A DNA stretch of 64,000 nucleotides from Limonium bicolor. Taxonomy: Eukaryota; Streptophyta; Magnoliopsida; Caryophyllales; Plumbaginaceae. The DNA is taken from positions 480,787,594-480,851,593 of the forward strand of contig CM041777.1 of NCBI GenBank assembly GCA_023374045.1, read 5' to 3'. The notes under the pieces are model-generated. The model ran no database searches. It was not told the DNA's origin and was given only the letters and a program-made list of their open reading frames with translations. Shown piece by piece: positions 11,971 through 23,850 of the stretch (position 1 is its first letter; the number at the start of each line of letters is the position of its first letter). The position numbers and the translations under genes were made by a program.

Positions 11971-13649
11971 AATCTTAGAGTAGGTCTCTCGGACTTATAT
12001 CACAAGTCCCATTTTGCAGAGTTATTCGTCTACATCATTTGCTTTAAATTTGTCTTCCTAGTATACCAAGTAGGTTTAGTCGAAGTCTGAAGCTCTAACT
12101 TTTGATTTGTCTTGGCTACCATGTCTGAGAAAGTTATACGTTCTCTTTTCAGCGACTTATTTTGATCCAAAAGGAAATTTATCTTTTTTCGTGCCCAATA
12201 TGGAAGAGTGAGAATTCTAGTTTCCAAATGAACTAACAAAGTTAAACCTTAGCTTATTTAGACTCTCGATGATGCAATTTTCATTTTAAGCTGAAGAATT
12301 GCTTAGATCTTCCAGCTTAGCCCTGAGTTCTCTAATCTCAATGTCATACTGATACTTCAACACTTTCATCATAGAGACGGCAGAAGTTTACATAGTAACC
12401 ATGTGTCTCTGGGTCATAGACTAAGGCTTACCTCTTCTTCTTCGAGTATTTTCTTCAAGTTATCCTTTGCCGTCATGTAGTGGCCAGTATCAAACTTAGT
12501 ACTGATGTCGTCGGCACTGTGAACAACTATCGCCATACACATCTGCACTCCCTCCTTTGATTCTAAGTTAGTATTTGAGATGTCATGTCCCAATGCATGC
12601 AGTTGCTGCTGTATTTGAGAGTTTTTTACCCTAATCTGAGAATTTTCCTTTTACTGGAGAGGACACATGTTGCACCCAAAACATATGATTGGCCTTCTAT
12701 TTGAAAACTAGTAAAAAAATACATTCTTCTAGATCTTGGTTGAAATTATGGATTGTCTTTACTCAAATCACATTTTTAATTCATTCAAATCCACTTCAGC
12801 TTTTTTTTTTGTAAAACTGTTATTTGGTTGCACAAATAGTAAAAATAGCAAAATATGCTATAAACACTTTACACCTTATTTTGACGTTACATTTGATAAA
12901 ATGTTCATATTGGTTGAAGATATAGACATTTTGCAGCATTCACTAAAGAATTGTTTCAATTAGTTAAAAACGGGTTGAAACATTACTTGCTATAAAAAAT
13001 GTGCGCACAATATGTATGGCTTTGTGTACCCTCCTCTCATAATTACACTTACATTTTCTCTTCTAAAGGCACTTGTCGGAATCCTCTCTATTTCGTCAAA
13101 GTTTTCTTCAGCCCTTCGCTGGACCACCACTGAAAATAAATTTCGGTGATTTTTTTGAAAATATTTATACCACATTGTAGATCTTGGTATTGTGATCATG
13201 AATCTTGTATTAGTTTATCCAAAGATCACTTCATTCACGCTAGATCCACAAAACAAAATTCTAAAGGAAGCTTCAAAAACTTCATTATTGGAGTTCTTCT
13301 CACTTTTAAACAAAATTATGAAAATAAAGCTCACAAGTTCACTATTCATATCAAATGGTAGATCTTGGTGTTCTGGGCATGAAAATTGTGTTATTTTTTC
13401 CAAAGATTACTTAATTTACGCTAGATCTACAAAACAAAATTCTAAACTAAGCTTCAAAAACTCCATTACTAGAGTTCTCCTCACTTTCAACAAAATTGTG
13501 AAACAAAAACTCACAATTTCACTATACATCAAAAGATGTTCATAATCATAAATCATTTTTGGAAAAAATTAATTGTAGCAATACATCTAATTTCTTTAAA
13601 TATTGATTTGATTTATAAAATTTTATACTATATTGATACTCTAACCAAA

Positions 13650-13721
13650 TGCCCCCATGCAAGATTGAACTACAGACCTTCAGTTTACAAGACTGATGCT
13701 CTACCACTAAGCTATAAGGGC
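13650..13721 (-). tRNA. tRNA-Thr (UGU), copy 1
   Basis: The 72-nt minus-strand sequence folds as a cloverleaf. It has a 7-bp acceptor stem (GCCCTTA with TGGGGGC, two or three G-U pairs), D stem GCTT/GAGC, anticodon stem TCAGT/ACTGA with loop CTTGTAA (anticodon TGT), T stem TGTAG/TTGCA and T loop TTCAATC. The A-box core TAGCTTAGTGGTAGA and B box GTTCAATCT are present. Several wobble pairs, and no T run longer than three directly downstream, suggest reduced function compared with copy 2. Confidence 0.75.
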
Positions 13722-14528
13722 TTCAATAACATGTAATGAACTTATTTAGAAATCAATTTGTGAAGCCTTTTTTGCGTTTCCTCAAAAGTATATTGTTATT
13801 TGTAGTATCAATTTACTAACCAATGTAGTACAAAATTATTTTAAATCAAAATAGTATTCAAAACATGTTATGATATACCACTACAACTTTTCTTTCTTAA
13901 AAAAATGATATAGAGTAGCATAAACTGTTGAAATATGAAAACTAGTTAAAAAAAGATGCTATATGTTATTTTCATGTTGCATTCTTTTAGCACTTGGTTG
14001 AGATTATGGATTGTGTTTACTGAAATCACATTTTTAGTTCTTTCTAATCGGCTTCAACTTTTTTCTTGTAATACTGTTATTTGGTAGCACGGACAGTAAA
14101 AATAGCAACAAATGTTATAAATACTCTGCACCTTAATTTGATGTTACATTTGATAAAATGTTCATAATGGTTGAAGATGTAGACATTTCGCGGCATTCAC
14201 TTTTCAAAAATCATGAGCTTTCATTATTCATACCAAATGATAGATCTTGGTGTTTTGATGATGAATATTGTGTTAGTTTTTTCAAAAATTACTTAATTTA
14301 AGCTAGCTCCACAAAACAAAATTCTAAGATAAGCTTCAAAAACTTCATTATTAGAGTTCTCCTCAGTTTTCAACAAAATCGTGAAACTAAAACTCACGAG
14401 TTCACTATTCATCAAAAGATGTTCATAATCGATAAATATCATAAATTGTATTGCTATGTTATAATTTCCTTATATTTTAATTTGATTTATAAAATTTTAT
14501 GCTACACTGATTAGTAAATTAATACTCT

Positions 14529-14534
14529 AAAAAA
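14529..14534 (-). terminator. Pol III T6 terminator of tRNA-Thr copy 2
   Basis: Six consecutive T on the minus strand start directly after the tRNA 3' end. The matching place in copy 1 has only TTT. Confidence 0.75.
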
Positions 14535-14606
14535 TGCCCCCATGCAGGATTGAACTACAGACCTTCAGTTTACAAGACTGACGCTCTACCACTGAGCTAT
14601 AAGGGC
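14535..14606 (-). tRNA. tRNA-Thr (UGU), copy 2
   Basis: This is the same 72-nt cloverleaf as copy 1 with better pairing: D stem GCTC/GAGC, and T stem TGTAG/CTGCA ending in a G-C pair. The anticodon loop CTTGTAA gives UGU, which reads ACA and ACG. The A box TAGCTCAGTGGTAGA and B box GTTCAATCC match the Pol III consensus. A run of six T (+ strand A at 14529-14534) follows the discriminator base at once, a good terminator. There is no intron and no encoded CCA. Confidence 0.85.
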
Positions 14607-15335
14607 TTCAATAACATATAATGAACTTATTTAGAAATCAATTTGGGAAGTTTTTTTTACGTTTCCTCAAAAGTAGATTTGTATTTGTAGTATCAAATTA
14701 CTAACCAATGTAGTACAAAATTATTTAAAATCAAAATAGTATTCAAACATGTTATGATATACCACTTCAACTTTTTTTTCTTAAAAAATGATATAGAGTA
14801 GCATAAATGTTGAAATATGAAAACAAGTTTAAAAAGATGTACTATATGTTATTTTCATGTTGCATTCTTTTAGCTTTTGGTTGAAATTATGAATTGTGTT
14901 TACTAAAATCACATTTTTAATTCTTTCAAATCGACTTCAACTTTTTTTTTTCTTGTAAAATTGTTATTTGGCAGCACAAACAGTAAAAATAACAAAAGAT
15001 GCTATAAACACTTTACACTTTATTTTGACGTTACATTTGATAAAATGTTCATAATGGTTGAAGATGTAGACATTTTGTGGCATTCACTGATTTTTTTTCG
15101 ATTAGTTAAAAACGTGTCAAAACATTACCTACTGTACAAAAATGTGCGCGCAATATATATGGCTTTGTGCACCTTCTCCTCTCATAATTCCACTTAAATT
15201 TTCTCTTCTAAAGGCATTAATTGGAATGCTCTCTACTGTCACTAGAGTTTTTTTCAGCCTTTCGCTGAACCACCACCAATAAATTTCGGTGAGTTTTTTT
15301 GAAAATATTTATACCACATTGTAGACATGGCGGCT

Positions 15336-16257
15336 AACAGCCTGTAGTAGATCTGGTAATTCCGGTCACTCGGTTCGGGTTCGGTTCGGTTTGGTTTGGT
15401 TCGGGTCAATTTGTAGATATTCACTATTCGGTTCGGCTCGGGTCGGGTTATCTGGTTAATTTTAGATTCGGGTGACTTCCGTTTGGTTGATTTCGGGTTT
15501 GGGTGCTTTCGGTTTAGGTTAGCCTCTACGTTTTTCAGTTTTTTCAGGTTATCGGTCAAATTCGGGTGACTAGCCGCGTTATGCTTAATTGACAAAAATT
15601 TTAAAGTACAAATTTAAGCAACCTTTGTAACTTGTATTGATTTTCATATTTGGATCCAAATTCTCTAACTATAGTTTACTCTTGTTGAAGTTTGCTATTG
15701 TGTATTTGTTGGTTATACATAATCAAATTGGATGACAATAACTTTAATACTAATTTTTAACTATAGATTTATTAATTGTATCGACCAAGTATAAATTTAA
15801 GGGAAAATTCACGATATACCCCTGTTTTCTTTTGTAATTCACAATATACCCCTGTGTTTTTTGTAATTCAACTTTAAATATGCTTAAATGTTGTCCAAAA
15901 TTGATGAAACTTTACGTGGACGATGCTAAAGTGTTATATTTTATCCAATATCAAATATGAAGTTTTTTAAGCTCACATGTGACCTGTGGCACCCAATGAA
16001 TATGCCACATGTTCATTGGGTCTCACAGGTCACATGTGAGCTTAAAAAACTTCATATTTGATATTGGATAAAATATAACACTTTAGCATCGTCAATGTAA
16101 AGTTTCATCAATTTTGGACAACATTTAAGCATATTTAAAGTTGAATTACGAAAAACACAGGGTATATTGTGAATTACGATAGAAAACAGGGGTATATCGT
16201 GAATTTTAAATTTGACGAATCATCAGTCAATATTCAGCACTCGACACTCAGTCTATT
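15336..16257. repeat. CGGGTT-rich repeat, copy 1 (left part)
   Basis: It aligns with 24296-24790: both start near a (T)AGA-CTGG-AATTC end, run through CACTCGGTTCGGGTTCGG, then CAAATTTAAGCAACCTTTG and GATTTATTA-TTGTATCGACC. The start resembles a hAT-type terminal repeat. It is interrupted by a fold-back MITE at about 15801-16205 and, at 16258, by the 7.3-kb LTR-type insertion. Its right part resumes at 23558. Confidence 0.7.
15801..16205. mobile_element. Fold-back MITE, almost entirely palindromic
   Basis: The left arm (AAAATTCACGATATACCCC) and right arm (GGGGTATATCGTGAATTTT) are inverted. The two arms stay complementary nearly to the centre at about 16000, around CCACATG and CATTGGGT. The 24.3-kb copy of the host repeat lacks it, which confirms an insertion. 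The inner arms resemble those of the MITE at 28447-28984 (TTTACGTGGAC, GTGTTATATTTT, TTTTTTAAGCTCA). The 9-bp TSD is not clean here; both sides show AAATTT. Confidence 0.8.
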
Positions 16258-16992
16258 TGTAACACCCCCGAATAAACATCCAATAATACGAACAAGCTCC
16301 TAGCCATAATACAAGATAACTATGCAGCGGATTCTCAACATCATCTGGGTGCTACAGATGCCAACCACCCACGTGGTTGACAGACCATATTACCAACACC
16401 AAGTTACGGTCTGCATGACTGGAAACAGCCCTCAACCAAAACTCATATACAATACAAGATACAATTCCAAATACCGAGTGTCTACAACATAATTACTAAA
16501 TCATAAACCGTTAAGTACAACTCGGGTTTAGTAACAACCCATACATTAAACATACTATTTCAAACTCAAAAGATATGCCCAGATAGACTACCCCCATGTT
16601 AGTCATCCCGCCCACGCTCCGTTATCATCCATCTCAATACCTGAAAAAAAATTGGGTTGTAAAGGACTCAGCAAACTACGTTGAGTATGAATATGTAGCC
16701 CGTATGTTGCCGGGCTACACGACTACTTGGTCGAATATTATTAGGTCCGGTTACATGCTGTAATAAAGCAGTAAAGCACACCACATCACATCATAATAAC
16801 ATACACACTTAAAGGTAGCATAGCACTATCAACAAACAACCAAGCACAACTTGCAAGTAGCATAGCAACGTCAAACACGCAACCCAGCACAATAAGCTGC
16901 TAATGTAGCAACAACAATCAAGTAATTAATAGGACGTGTGCGTAGGTATATTATACCGTTGATCCTCACTATGGGATCATTCAAGAGATTAC

Positions 16993-17262
16993 GTATTGTT
17001 TTCTTGTTCTTATTACACAAGTTTTTCCTTCCTTCTCTTGCACCGAGTCAGGGGATATAGGTTAGATCCCGAGACTTTATTATGTAGGTGCTATTCATTC
17101 CTTGTTTCTTAAAGGATCACATTTATGAATTTTTCTTATTTGCTTGGTCTCATTACACAAGTTTTCCTTTATTCTCTGGCACCGAGTCAGGGGATATAGA
17201 TTAGATCCCGAGTCTTTATTATGTAGGTGCTAATCATTCCTTGTTTCTTTAAGGATTATTTG
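16993..17262. repeat. Tandem duplication, 2 x about 134 bp
   Basis: Two adjacent units share TTACACAAGTTTT, GCACCGAGTCAGGGGATATA, GATCCCGAG-CTTTATTATG and TCATTCCTTGTTTCTT. They lie inside the 7.3-kb LTR-type element. Confidence 0.85.
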
Positions 17263-17307
17263 TGAATTCTCTTATCACCACAACTTGGAGAACGTCTTCT
17301 CCATAGC

Positions 17308-17452
17308 CACTCCTCCATTCCCGGCGTCATATGTCGAGAAAGAGGGGTCATCTCTAGACCCCAGGGTGTGCTCGCTAATCCTCTAGTCCCGACGTCATAC
17401 ATCGAGAGAGAGGGGTCATCTCTAGACCCCAGGATGCGCTCCACAATAGTCG
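17308..17452. repeat. Tandem duplication, 2 x about 73 bp
   Basis: Both units have CTCCCGGCGTCATA-like or AGTCCCGACGTCATA starts, then GTCGAGA-AGAGGGGTCATC and TCTAGACCCCAGG-TG-GCTC. They are followed at 17575-17690 by another two-unit repeat with GACACCAT-GTGGGTGTC. Confidence 0.8.
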
Positions 17453-18229
17453 GTCGAAGGATCTGATGCAGATACCAACCCCTGAGCGTCCAAACCGCGC
17501 GGCCCGAGAATCCTTCTTCCCGGATTATCCATATGATCCATCATATGGTACTTACTTATTATATATCTTTTTCTTGTCAGCTCGACACCATTGTGGGTGT
17601 CAATAGTAGTCCTCAATAGGGTATTCACTTATCATAAATATCTTGACACCATAGTGGGTGTCCTTAGAAGTCCTCTATAGTTAGAGAGAAGTTTTCACAT
17701 TGTATTATTCTTTTGTTTTGTTTACGTAGTTCGTCAAGCTTCATCTCAAAGCTCCATAAACGAGAAAGGGACTAAACTACTGTGTGCGCGCAAGTAATAT
17801 GCAACAATGATATATAACAAGCATTTAAGCAAGTCACAACAAGCAATCCAATTTTCATGCTTTAGTCTTATGGTCATTGTCAAAACAAATCACACAGCAC
17901 ACAAGCCGTGTAACATGGCAACATACGGACCACACATATACATACCTTATTCAGAAGCAAGTGTCGTCTCACACACGGGTTCCCGGTTGGTGTTTGTTAC
18001 GACCCTAACGTTAATTAAAACAACTTGTCAGTTTTATGATTCCATGCGCAACCGTTGTGACATTCTTCCTAGCTTATTTCATGCTTTTGTGCGAAGCTCC
18101 CTAGGTGAATACACACCGACGTTTTACAAGTTAATTAAGTTCTTTCTCTACTAATGTTTTAGAGTATTTTTAGGCACTAACTTGTAACAAGTTTATATAA
18201 GATGGATTCGCATTTGCCTAAAAATGTAT

Positions 18230-21200
18230 TCTCTTCTTAGCTAAATAGCCATGTTTTAAGCTCATTATTTACACAATAACACCCCTCAATCACCTCTAGA
18301 ACTCCCTTATATTGAAGCTTACATGTTTCCAAACTGAAATAGAGTTCTTGTATATAACCTTATCTTATCACACTTTTAATATATCTAACGGTGTCTAAAC
18401 TTCCCAAGTTGTTTTGTAAGTTTAGCTAGATGCATTAGAAGGGTCTTGGGTTCATTATCACTCTAACATCACCCTCATAACACCCATGTGACTCAGTTAT
18501 ACAGAAACTACACCCTTAACGAAATCTGAAACACAATCTATATATTTCCTCAGCTAGCCTTACTTTTGGTGATATCAAACTGATGTCTAGCCCTCCAGAA
18601 ATGTTTTACCAATCTTGCTACATGTACCCGCTATGATTTGAGTTCTTGATCAAACCAATTTAACATAGTGAAAACTTCTGTAAACCAGTTACGCAGAACA
18701 GTCAAACATTGAAAATCTGAAAACTAAAATCTGGGTATTTCATCTTCATTCCTCCTTTTAGTCTGTTGAGTTGTCTTCTTATCTGTCCCAAAGCACTCCC
18801 CTACTTATCTAAGTGTGTTGTCGAGGTTTTTAAACTCCAAGCAATCCCAGAACAACTTTGCTAATGCCACTCAAGCTTCGTTATACAGACTGTAATGGTG
18901 CAGAAAAATAGAAGACCTGAAACAGGAAATATGAACCGCTAACACCTCTTATATATCCCTCTTATTTGTTCACGAAGTTTGACCTTCTACTTTCTCCCAG
19001 TTGCTTTACCCACTTAGCTAAATACTTCATCGAGATTTTAGACCCAAACCCACTCAAAATCACATGGACAACACTTCTGAAACTTCTCATACAGAACCTG
19101 AAACATACAACTAGCATATCCACTTCCAGTTTTTTTTCTGTTACTATTTGACTTGCAGTTTTCTTTTTGCTCACTAATCTGATTTCTAGCTTACTCGACT
19201 TACTTACTCATTTAGTTAGGTAGTCTATCCAGGTTTTGACTCATAACACACCCAAGGCACCAAGGGCTACATTTCTGGAAAAATCTGTTACACGGAACTA
19301 AAAAGAAAAGAAATTGAAAACGGATGCACCTTCTTCCCATCGATTTCTTTCTGTTCTTAAATCTATCTTCTGTTTTTTATGTTTGTTATTTATCTGTCTC
19401 TTAATCTGTCTCAAGTACTCCCCAATTTCTTCCAGTTTCTAGTTAAGCATTGGATATAGCCTTAACCTCAACCCAACTCAAAGCACTAGGAACACTCCTC
19501 TGAGCTCTTTACCCAAATCTGAAAACTGAAAATCAGAAAACAGAAGCTGATACCAATTTCTTTCTGTTATTTTCTTGTCTGCTTATACTCAATTCGGGGC
19601 CTCAATTGTCCCCCAACCTAGTTGCCTAGCTCTCCCAAAATGTCTCACCAATCTAGCCACATATATCAGCAAGGTTCTTGTTCATTCATAGACTGATTCG
19701 ACACTCTTAATATTTCTGCAATTCGGTTAACCAAAACAACCCATTATCGATAAGCTGCAAACAAAACTGATATGTTTCTTCTTGCTTTCCTTCGTTAGGT
19801 TGTGGACCTGGCCTTTAATCTTCCCTCTAAGTACTTATAAACTTTCTTAGGTGTGTTAGAGATGTTTTAGATTCTTTAGCCACTCAGTACAGCTCCTTCA
19901 ATTCTCTCTGTACACAATTATACAGAAACAACCATTTAACAAAAATCTGGAACAACATCTGTGAACTTCCTCTTCATTCTGTTATTTGAGTTGTCAACCT
20001 GTCCGCTAAACTATCCCAAAGTTCTTACCTACTTAGTTAAGTGTTCTAGCAATATTTTAAATTCAGACACAATCCCAAGAACTCTATTAAACCCGCTGAT
20101 ACATCCTTATACTGAAACCAGAAAACTGCAGAACCCGGAATTATGGAACTGATATATCCTCCTCTATTTCTTCCCTGTGTTCACGGTTCCACTTACCCCC
20201 CCTCTTTGTCATAATGCCTACACACTTAGGTAGATGAATTAACAGGGTTTTAAGCTCTTAACTAATCAATGCAGAACTCAAGTTCTCAGGCAGCATGAAA
20301 CTGAAACCTGAAGCGACTAAGAACCGGAACACAATTTGAGTATTCTTCTCTCTTATCTTCCTTGGTGCTCATTAATCCTCACTCCTAGTTTTCCCCCGAA
20401 ATGTTTACACTCTTAGTTAGATGCATTAGTAAGGTTTTAAGTTTATTTCAAACCCAATATAACACTCACATCCCTCATGTCATTTGTTTTTTTTTTACAG
20501 AACCCGAACTACAGAAGCAAAGCTGGGACACGCAGCTCTGCATTCCACTACATTGACCTTTAGTTTTAATTCACTTAACTGCCTTCTTACCTTCCACATG
20601 TATATAACAACCTAGTTCAGTATCTTAGCAACGTATTAGATTAGTTCTTAACCCACTACACACTCTTAATACTTCGGTGAACCAGTGATACAGAAACAAA
20701 GATTTTAGAAAACCCAATTCTGTGCACCATCTCTTTCATCTTCATTTTAGCTTCCTAAACCGGTTTTAACTTGTTGTTTGGATTTAAGGTGGCTGGTTCA
20801 TTGGTTACTTAGTGCAGCAGGGTTTACCAGTTATTAGCCTAGAGCAATCTCCGGTCTTAATACGTTTATGAATTTGATTATACAGGGAAGGGAAGTTGCA
20901 AAGTTTAAACTCATTTCTGCATTGTTTTTTTTTTGTTAGTTGATTTGTACAGAATCTTTGAAACATTCAGTTAATCGTTTGATCCTGCAGTAATTGACAC
21001 CTTGTTCGCTCAATGCATCAGAAATTGGTTAGCCATTATCCTAAGGAAACATCATCCATATTTGACCCCAGGAAATATAAGATTACCACTCCAGCACATT
21101 AGTTTCTTGCTGCTAAATACTATAGTTATTAACCAGGTTCTCCCCTAGGAGGTAACTGGACCATTTCCTTTGGATTAAATTTAGATGTTTTCGGTATTGA

Positions 21201-21620
21201 TGTAGCATGACTTATACACATGAAACCTATCTCTTACTCTACCAATCGGACCACACATCAACCTTACAGCACACTAAATTTTTTTTCCAGTTCATAGTTA
21301 CTTGTTACGGCCAGATCTTTTTATCAGCCAGCCGTTAATCTAGGGCAGTTTCATTCCCACTCGACACTAGGGAGCATCAGATTTCAACCCAATTATCACA
21401 GCTTCTTTGTTGTTACTAAAGCAATTCACAATAGGTAGCATTTTTCTCAGTCTATTGTTACCAGGTTTAGCAGATAATTTCAGACCAAGTTTATACACAA
21501 GTTTTAAGCATAGTATGAGTAAGAATTTTTGGGTTACAACCTTGGGGCTTCCAGCTGGGTCTATTGGCTGGTTCCTGGGTTTTCCTTGAGCACCTTCAGT
21601 CCTAAGTATGAAGGGCTCAG
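18230..21620. repeat. Degenerate tandem array with a period of about 200 bp
   Basis: A motif of the type CTTAGTTAGATGCATTAG-AAGGTTTTAA recurs near 18417, 18617, 18805, 19012, 19212, 19425, 19654, 19838, 20030, 20222, 20407, 20610 and 20805. Each unit also carries an ATACAGAAAC-type block and a CTTTCTGTT-type block. The units are strongly diverged from each other. The whole array is inside the 7.3-kb LTR-type element and codes for nothing. Confidence 0.7.
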
Positions 21621-21659
21621 GGTTAGTTTTTTTTGTACAGGTATATGTGTAAGTATACA

Positions 21660-21676
21660 CATATATATATATATAT
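21660..21676. repeat. Short (AT)n microsatellite
   Basis: A run of about eight AT units, inside the LTR-type element. Confidence 0.8.
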
Positions 21677-23557
21677 TTCAAACTACATCAATGGGTAAAC
21701 TCAAGAACTCTCGGCTTGATTTTACCTTGTGAAGGAGGTGATTTCTCTTGGGTATTATTTTTCAGTCTGGTTGGGGGTTTGATTCAGGACTTTGGCTTGC
21801 AACTGGCCACGCACAAGAAAAGCTGTGAGTTCTCTGGTTACATTAGTACCGGAGAAATAACTGCAACTTCCTGGGCAAACAAATGGGTTTGGAAACGTTT
21901 TACCTTCGAGAATATACACAGACAATTGCACGGGTTGCTGCTCTAGCACCCGTAGAGTTACTGGAACACTTGATAACACTTTCAGGCGGAGAACAAAAGA
22001 GTACTGAGAGTTAGACGATGTATTTAGTGGCTCTGAAATAGAAGGAAATAAGGTAAGGAGCATGGTTGTGTGTGGCCTTACCAGGGAACCGTGTTAGTAA
22101 CAGGTTGGAATGAGTCTTCTAGGTGAGGCATGGAGTAACCTTGAAGTCGTTTCCCATAGATACACATGCATGCAGGAGGTGAGAGAAAAGAAGGGAAATT
22201 AAAGCTCAACTTTTGGATATCAAAACAGGGTATATGGAAGGAGTTAAAAGTCCCGGTTTTCGGTTACTTACTCTACCTTTGCGAGATCTTGGAGAAGGTT
22301 CTAGTTCATCGTTTCCCAGGGATTCTACCAGTAGGCTTGCATGCAGGGTTATGCAAAGGAATGGAAGTAGATTATAGGACTGAGGAACGATTTTCGGACC
22401 AGACAGAACAAGAGAATGAAACAGAGGTAAAGATGCAAACCGGGAGTATTTTACCTTGCGCTAAACTTGAGAAGAAATGGAGTGGGTTCCTTGAGTATTC
22501 TCAGCACAGCTTTGAAGGATCATTCTCAGACGAATGCATGCAAAAAAGGAAGGGGGAAGAAGAGAGTTAAAACCCAAGAGTTTCGGACAAAACAAGGGAA
22601 GAATGAAAGGGGAATTCAGGTACCGGTTACCTGCGCTTACCTTCAAGAGCTTGGGGAGGATTCTACTCGCATGGTTCCTAGAGATCCTACCAGGTGGTGG
22701 CATGCAAGGTTTCGATGAAGGAAGGAGAAGCAGATTAGAGAGGCGTGCTCAAAATGAAGGGAAGTGACGAGTTCAGTGGCTTAATTGGTTGTATGAGGAT
22801 ACAGACTCATACGCGAGAAAAAGGGGGGAAAGTGCATCGGTTTACATGTAGCAAGGAAGGCTGAGTGGGTAGTCACGTGGGTTAGTAGGAACTTGCAACA
22901 TTTCTCGGTAATGCAAGGTATAAGTGGATAGTTAGATATTTGCTAGTAAATTGTAGGACTTTAGGATATACCATGGGTGGGGTTGATTAATTGTTAGTCT
23001 GTTTATATTATCCAAGTAATGTAGTGCTCCACCAGACATGAGTGGGGTGCGATTTCATTGTTATATTATGAAGAAATCAAGTAGTTCGTAGATGTTGTCT
23101 GGTAATAAAATTAAGTAGTTGTAGTTAATTTAATTTAATATCAAGGTCATGGGATATTGATCGGTGAGTACCAGTATTTATGTTATAATGTTACTTGTAT
23201 ATGTTTGTATCCGATAACTTGGTTCGTAACTTATAACTTCGTGATGTATATTATTTGGTACAATCGTTATGTGTCAAGGTGACTCTCCGAGTATTATACC
23301 TCACGGTCCACTACATAAATAATGTAATGTCCTAACACGGTATAATTTAATTTCCTCCATCGTTTTGGTTAATGTCAAACCGATGAGCACCCAAGCTTGT
23401 ATTATATTAGGACTTGCTATTTCATTCACGGACATATGTATGTCCCTTAGTATCTTAGGGTATAAGTAGTAGTACAATTATACATTATTGTGACCGGTTA
23501 ATTAAACATACCACACATATTCATGATTTCATGTGTTTTAATTATTAGGGTATTTCA

Positions 23558-23850
23558 CTATCCCTCCCTCCATGCCCGACGCTGCGTCTGTGCCTCGGCC
23601 TCCCACCATCCTGCGCCCATCACACCCCGCGCACGTCCTGCGTCAATGCCCGTTATCTCGAGCGAGCGTCGCGTGCCCATGTAAATCCATCACCACCTCA
23701 CGTCTGTGCCCCTATGCACCCGTCATCATCTTGTGCCCATGACTTCATGTTGTGTGTGCGCCACCAATCACCGTCTCGCGTTGCGCGCCTCGTGCGGGCG
23801 TCCTTTAGTAGCTTATTGCTCCAGGAAGGGGTTGTCCCTTTATCTTATTA
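23558..23850. repeat. CGGGTT-rich repeat, copy 1 (right part, CG-rich)
   Basis: This is the continuation of the 15336-16257 copy after the 7.3-kb insertion. It is CG-rich, with GCGTCTGTGCC, CCATCACACC and CGTGCCCATG, and aligns with about 24780-25020. The ORFs in it reflect base composition only. Confidence 0.65.

Larger units (their letters stand above)
10870..12640 (-). mobile_element. Decayed Ty1/copia element, SIRE-like, gag part only
   Basis: Read on the minus strand, three landmarks occur in copia order. First, gag-like lysine/leucine-rich ORF pieces lie at 12030-12239. Next is a CX2CX4HX4C zinc knuckle at 11905-11946, followed by a GPKQV motif of the type found just before the copia integrase. 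Last, at about 10877-10905, is an AAAAAGGGAGA purine tract in the context CACATCAAAAAGGG, which resembles the 3' polypurine tract of SIRE/Maximus elements. No reverse transcriptase or integrase is left. The reading frame is broken by many stops, so this is an old internally deleted copy. Confidence 0.55.
12714..15330. repeat. Direct-repeat block, two long units plus a partial third
   Basis: Similar sequence starts at about 12720, 13990 and 14880, each opening with a CTTGGTTGA-ATTATG-ATTGT block. Each then shows TAAAAATAGCAA, CACTTTACACCTTA and TTTGATAAAATGTTCAT in order. The first unit is about 1.27 kb, the second about 0.89 kb with an internal deletion, and the third is cut at about 15330. 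Units one and two each carry a tRNA-Thr gene. Unit one also has an internal 180-bp duplication (about 13180-13358 and 13359-13536). The ORFs here look like by-products of AT-rich repeats. Confidence 0.8.
16258..23557 (-). mobile_element. 7.3-kb LTR-type insertion (probable solo LTR, minus strand)
   Basis: On the + strand it starts TGTAACACCCCC and ends GGGTATTTCA, the reverse of the TGAAATACCC...GTGTTACA ends of the LTRs at 39222 and 47588. CTATT lies to the left and CTATC to the right, a 4-of-5 TSD. The unoccupied site is preserved at about 24780, where the same host repeat runs uninterrupted through GGTCTACCCCGCTCTC. No PBS, PPT or polymerase ORF was found inside, so it behaves as one very long LTR. 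It is padded with tandem repeats at 16993-17690 and 18230-21620. A length of 7.3 kb would be exceptional for an LTR, so a nested insertion inside it is possible. Confidence 0.65.

Noticed and set aside
13650..14606. Organelle-derived tRNA insertions
   Set aside because: The sequence does not match the chloroplast trnT-UGU or trnT-GGU that I remember, and Pol III A and B boxes plus a T6 terminator point to nuclear genes.
16258..23557. Complete LTR retrotransposon with internal coding region
   Set aside because: No PBS (GCTCTGATACCA on this strand) and no polymerase-like ORF were found between the two ends.
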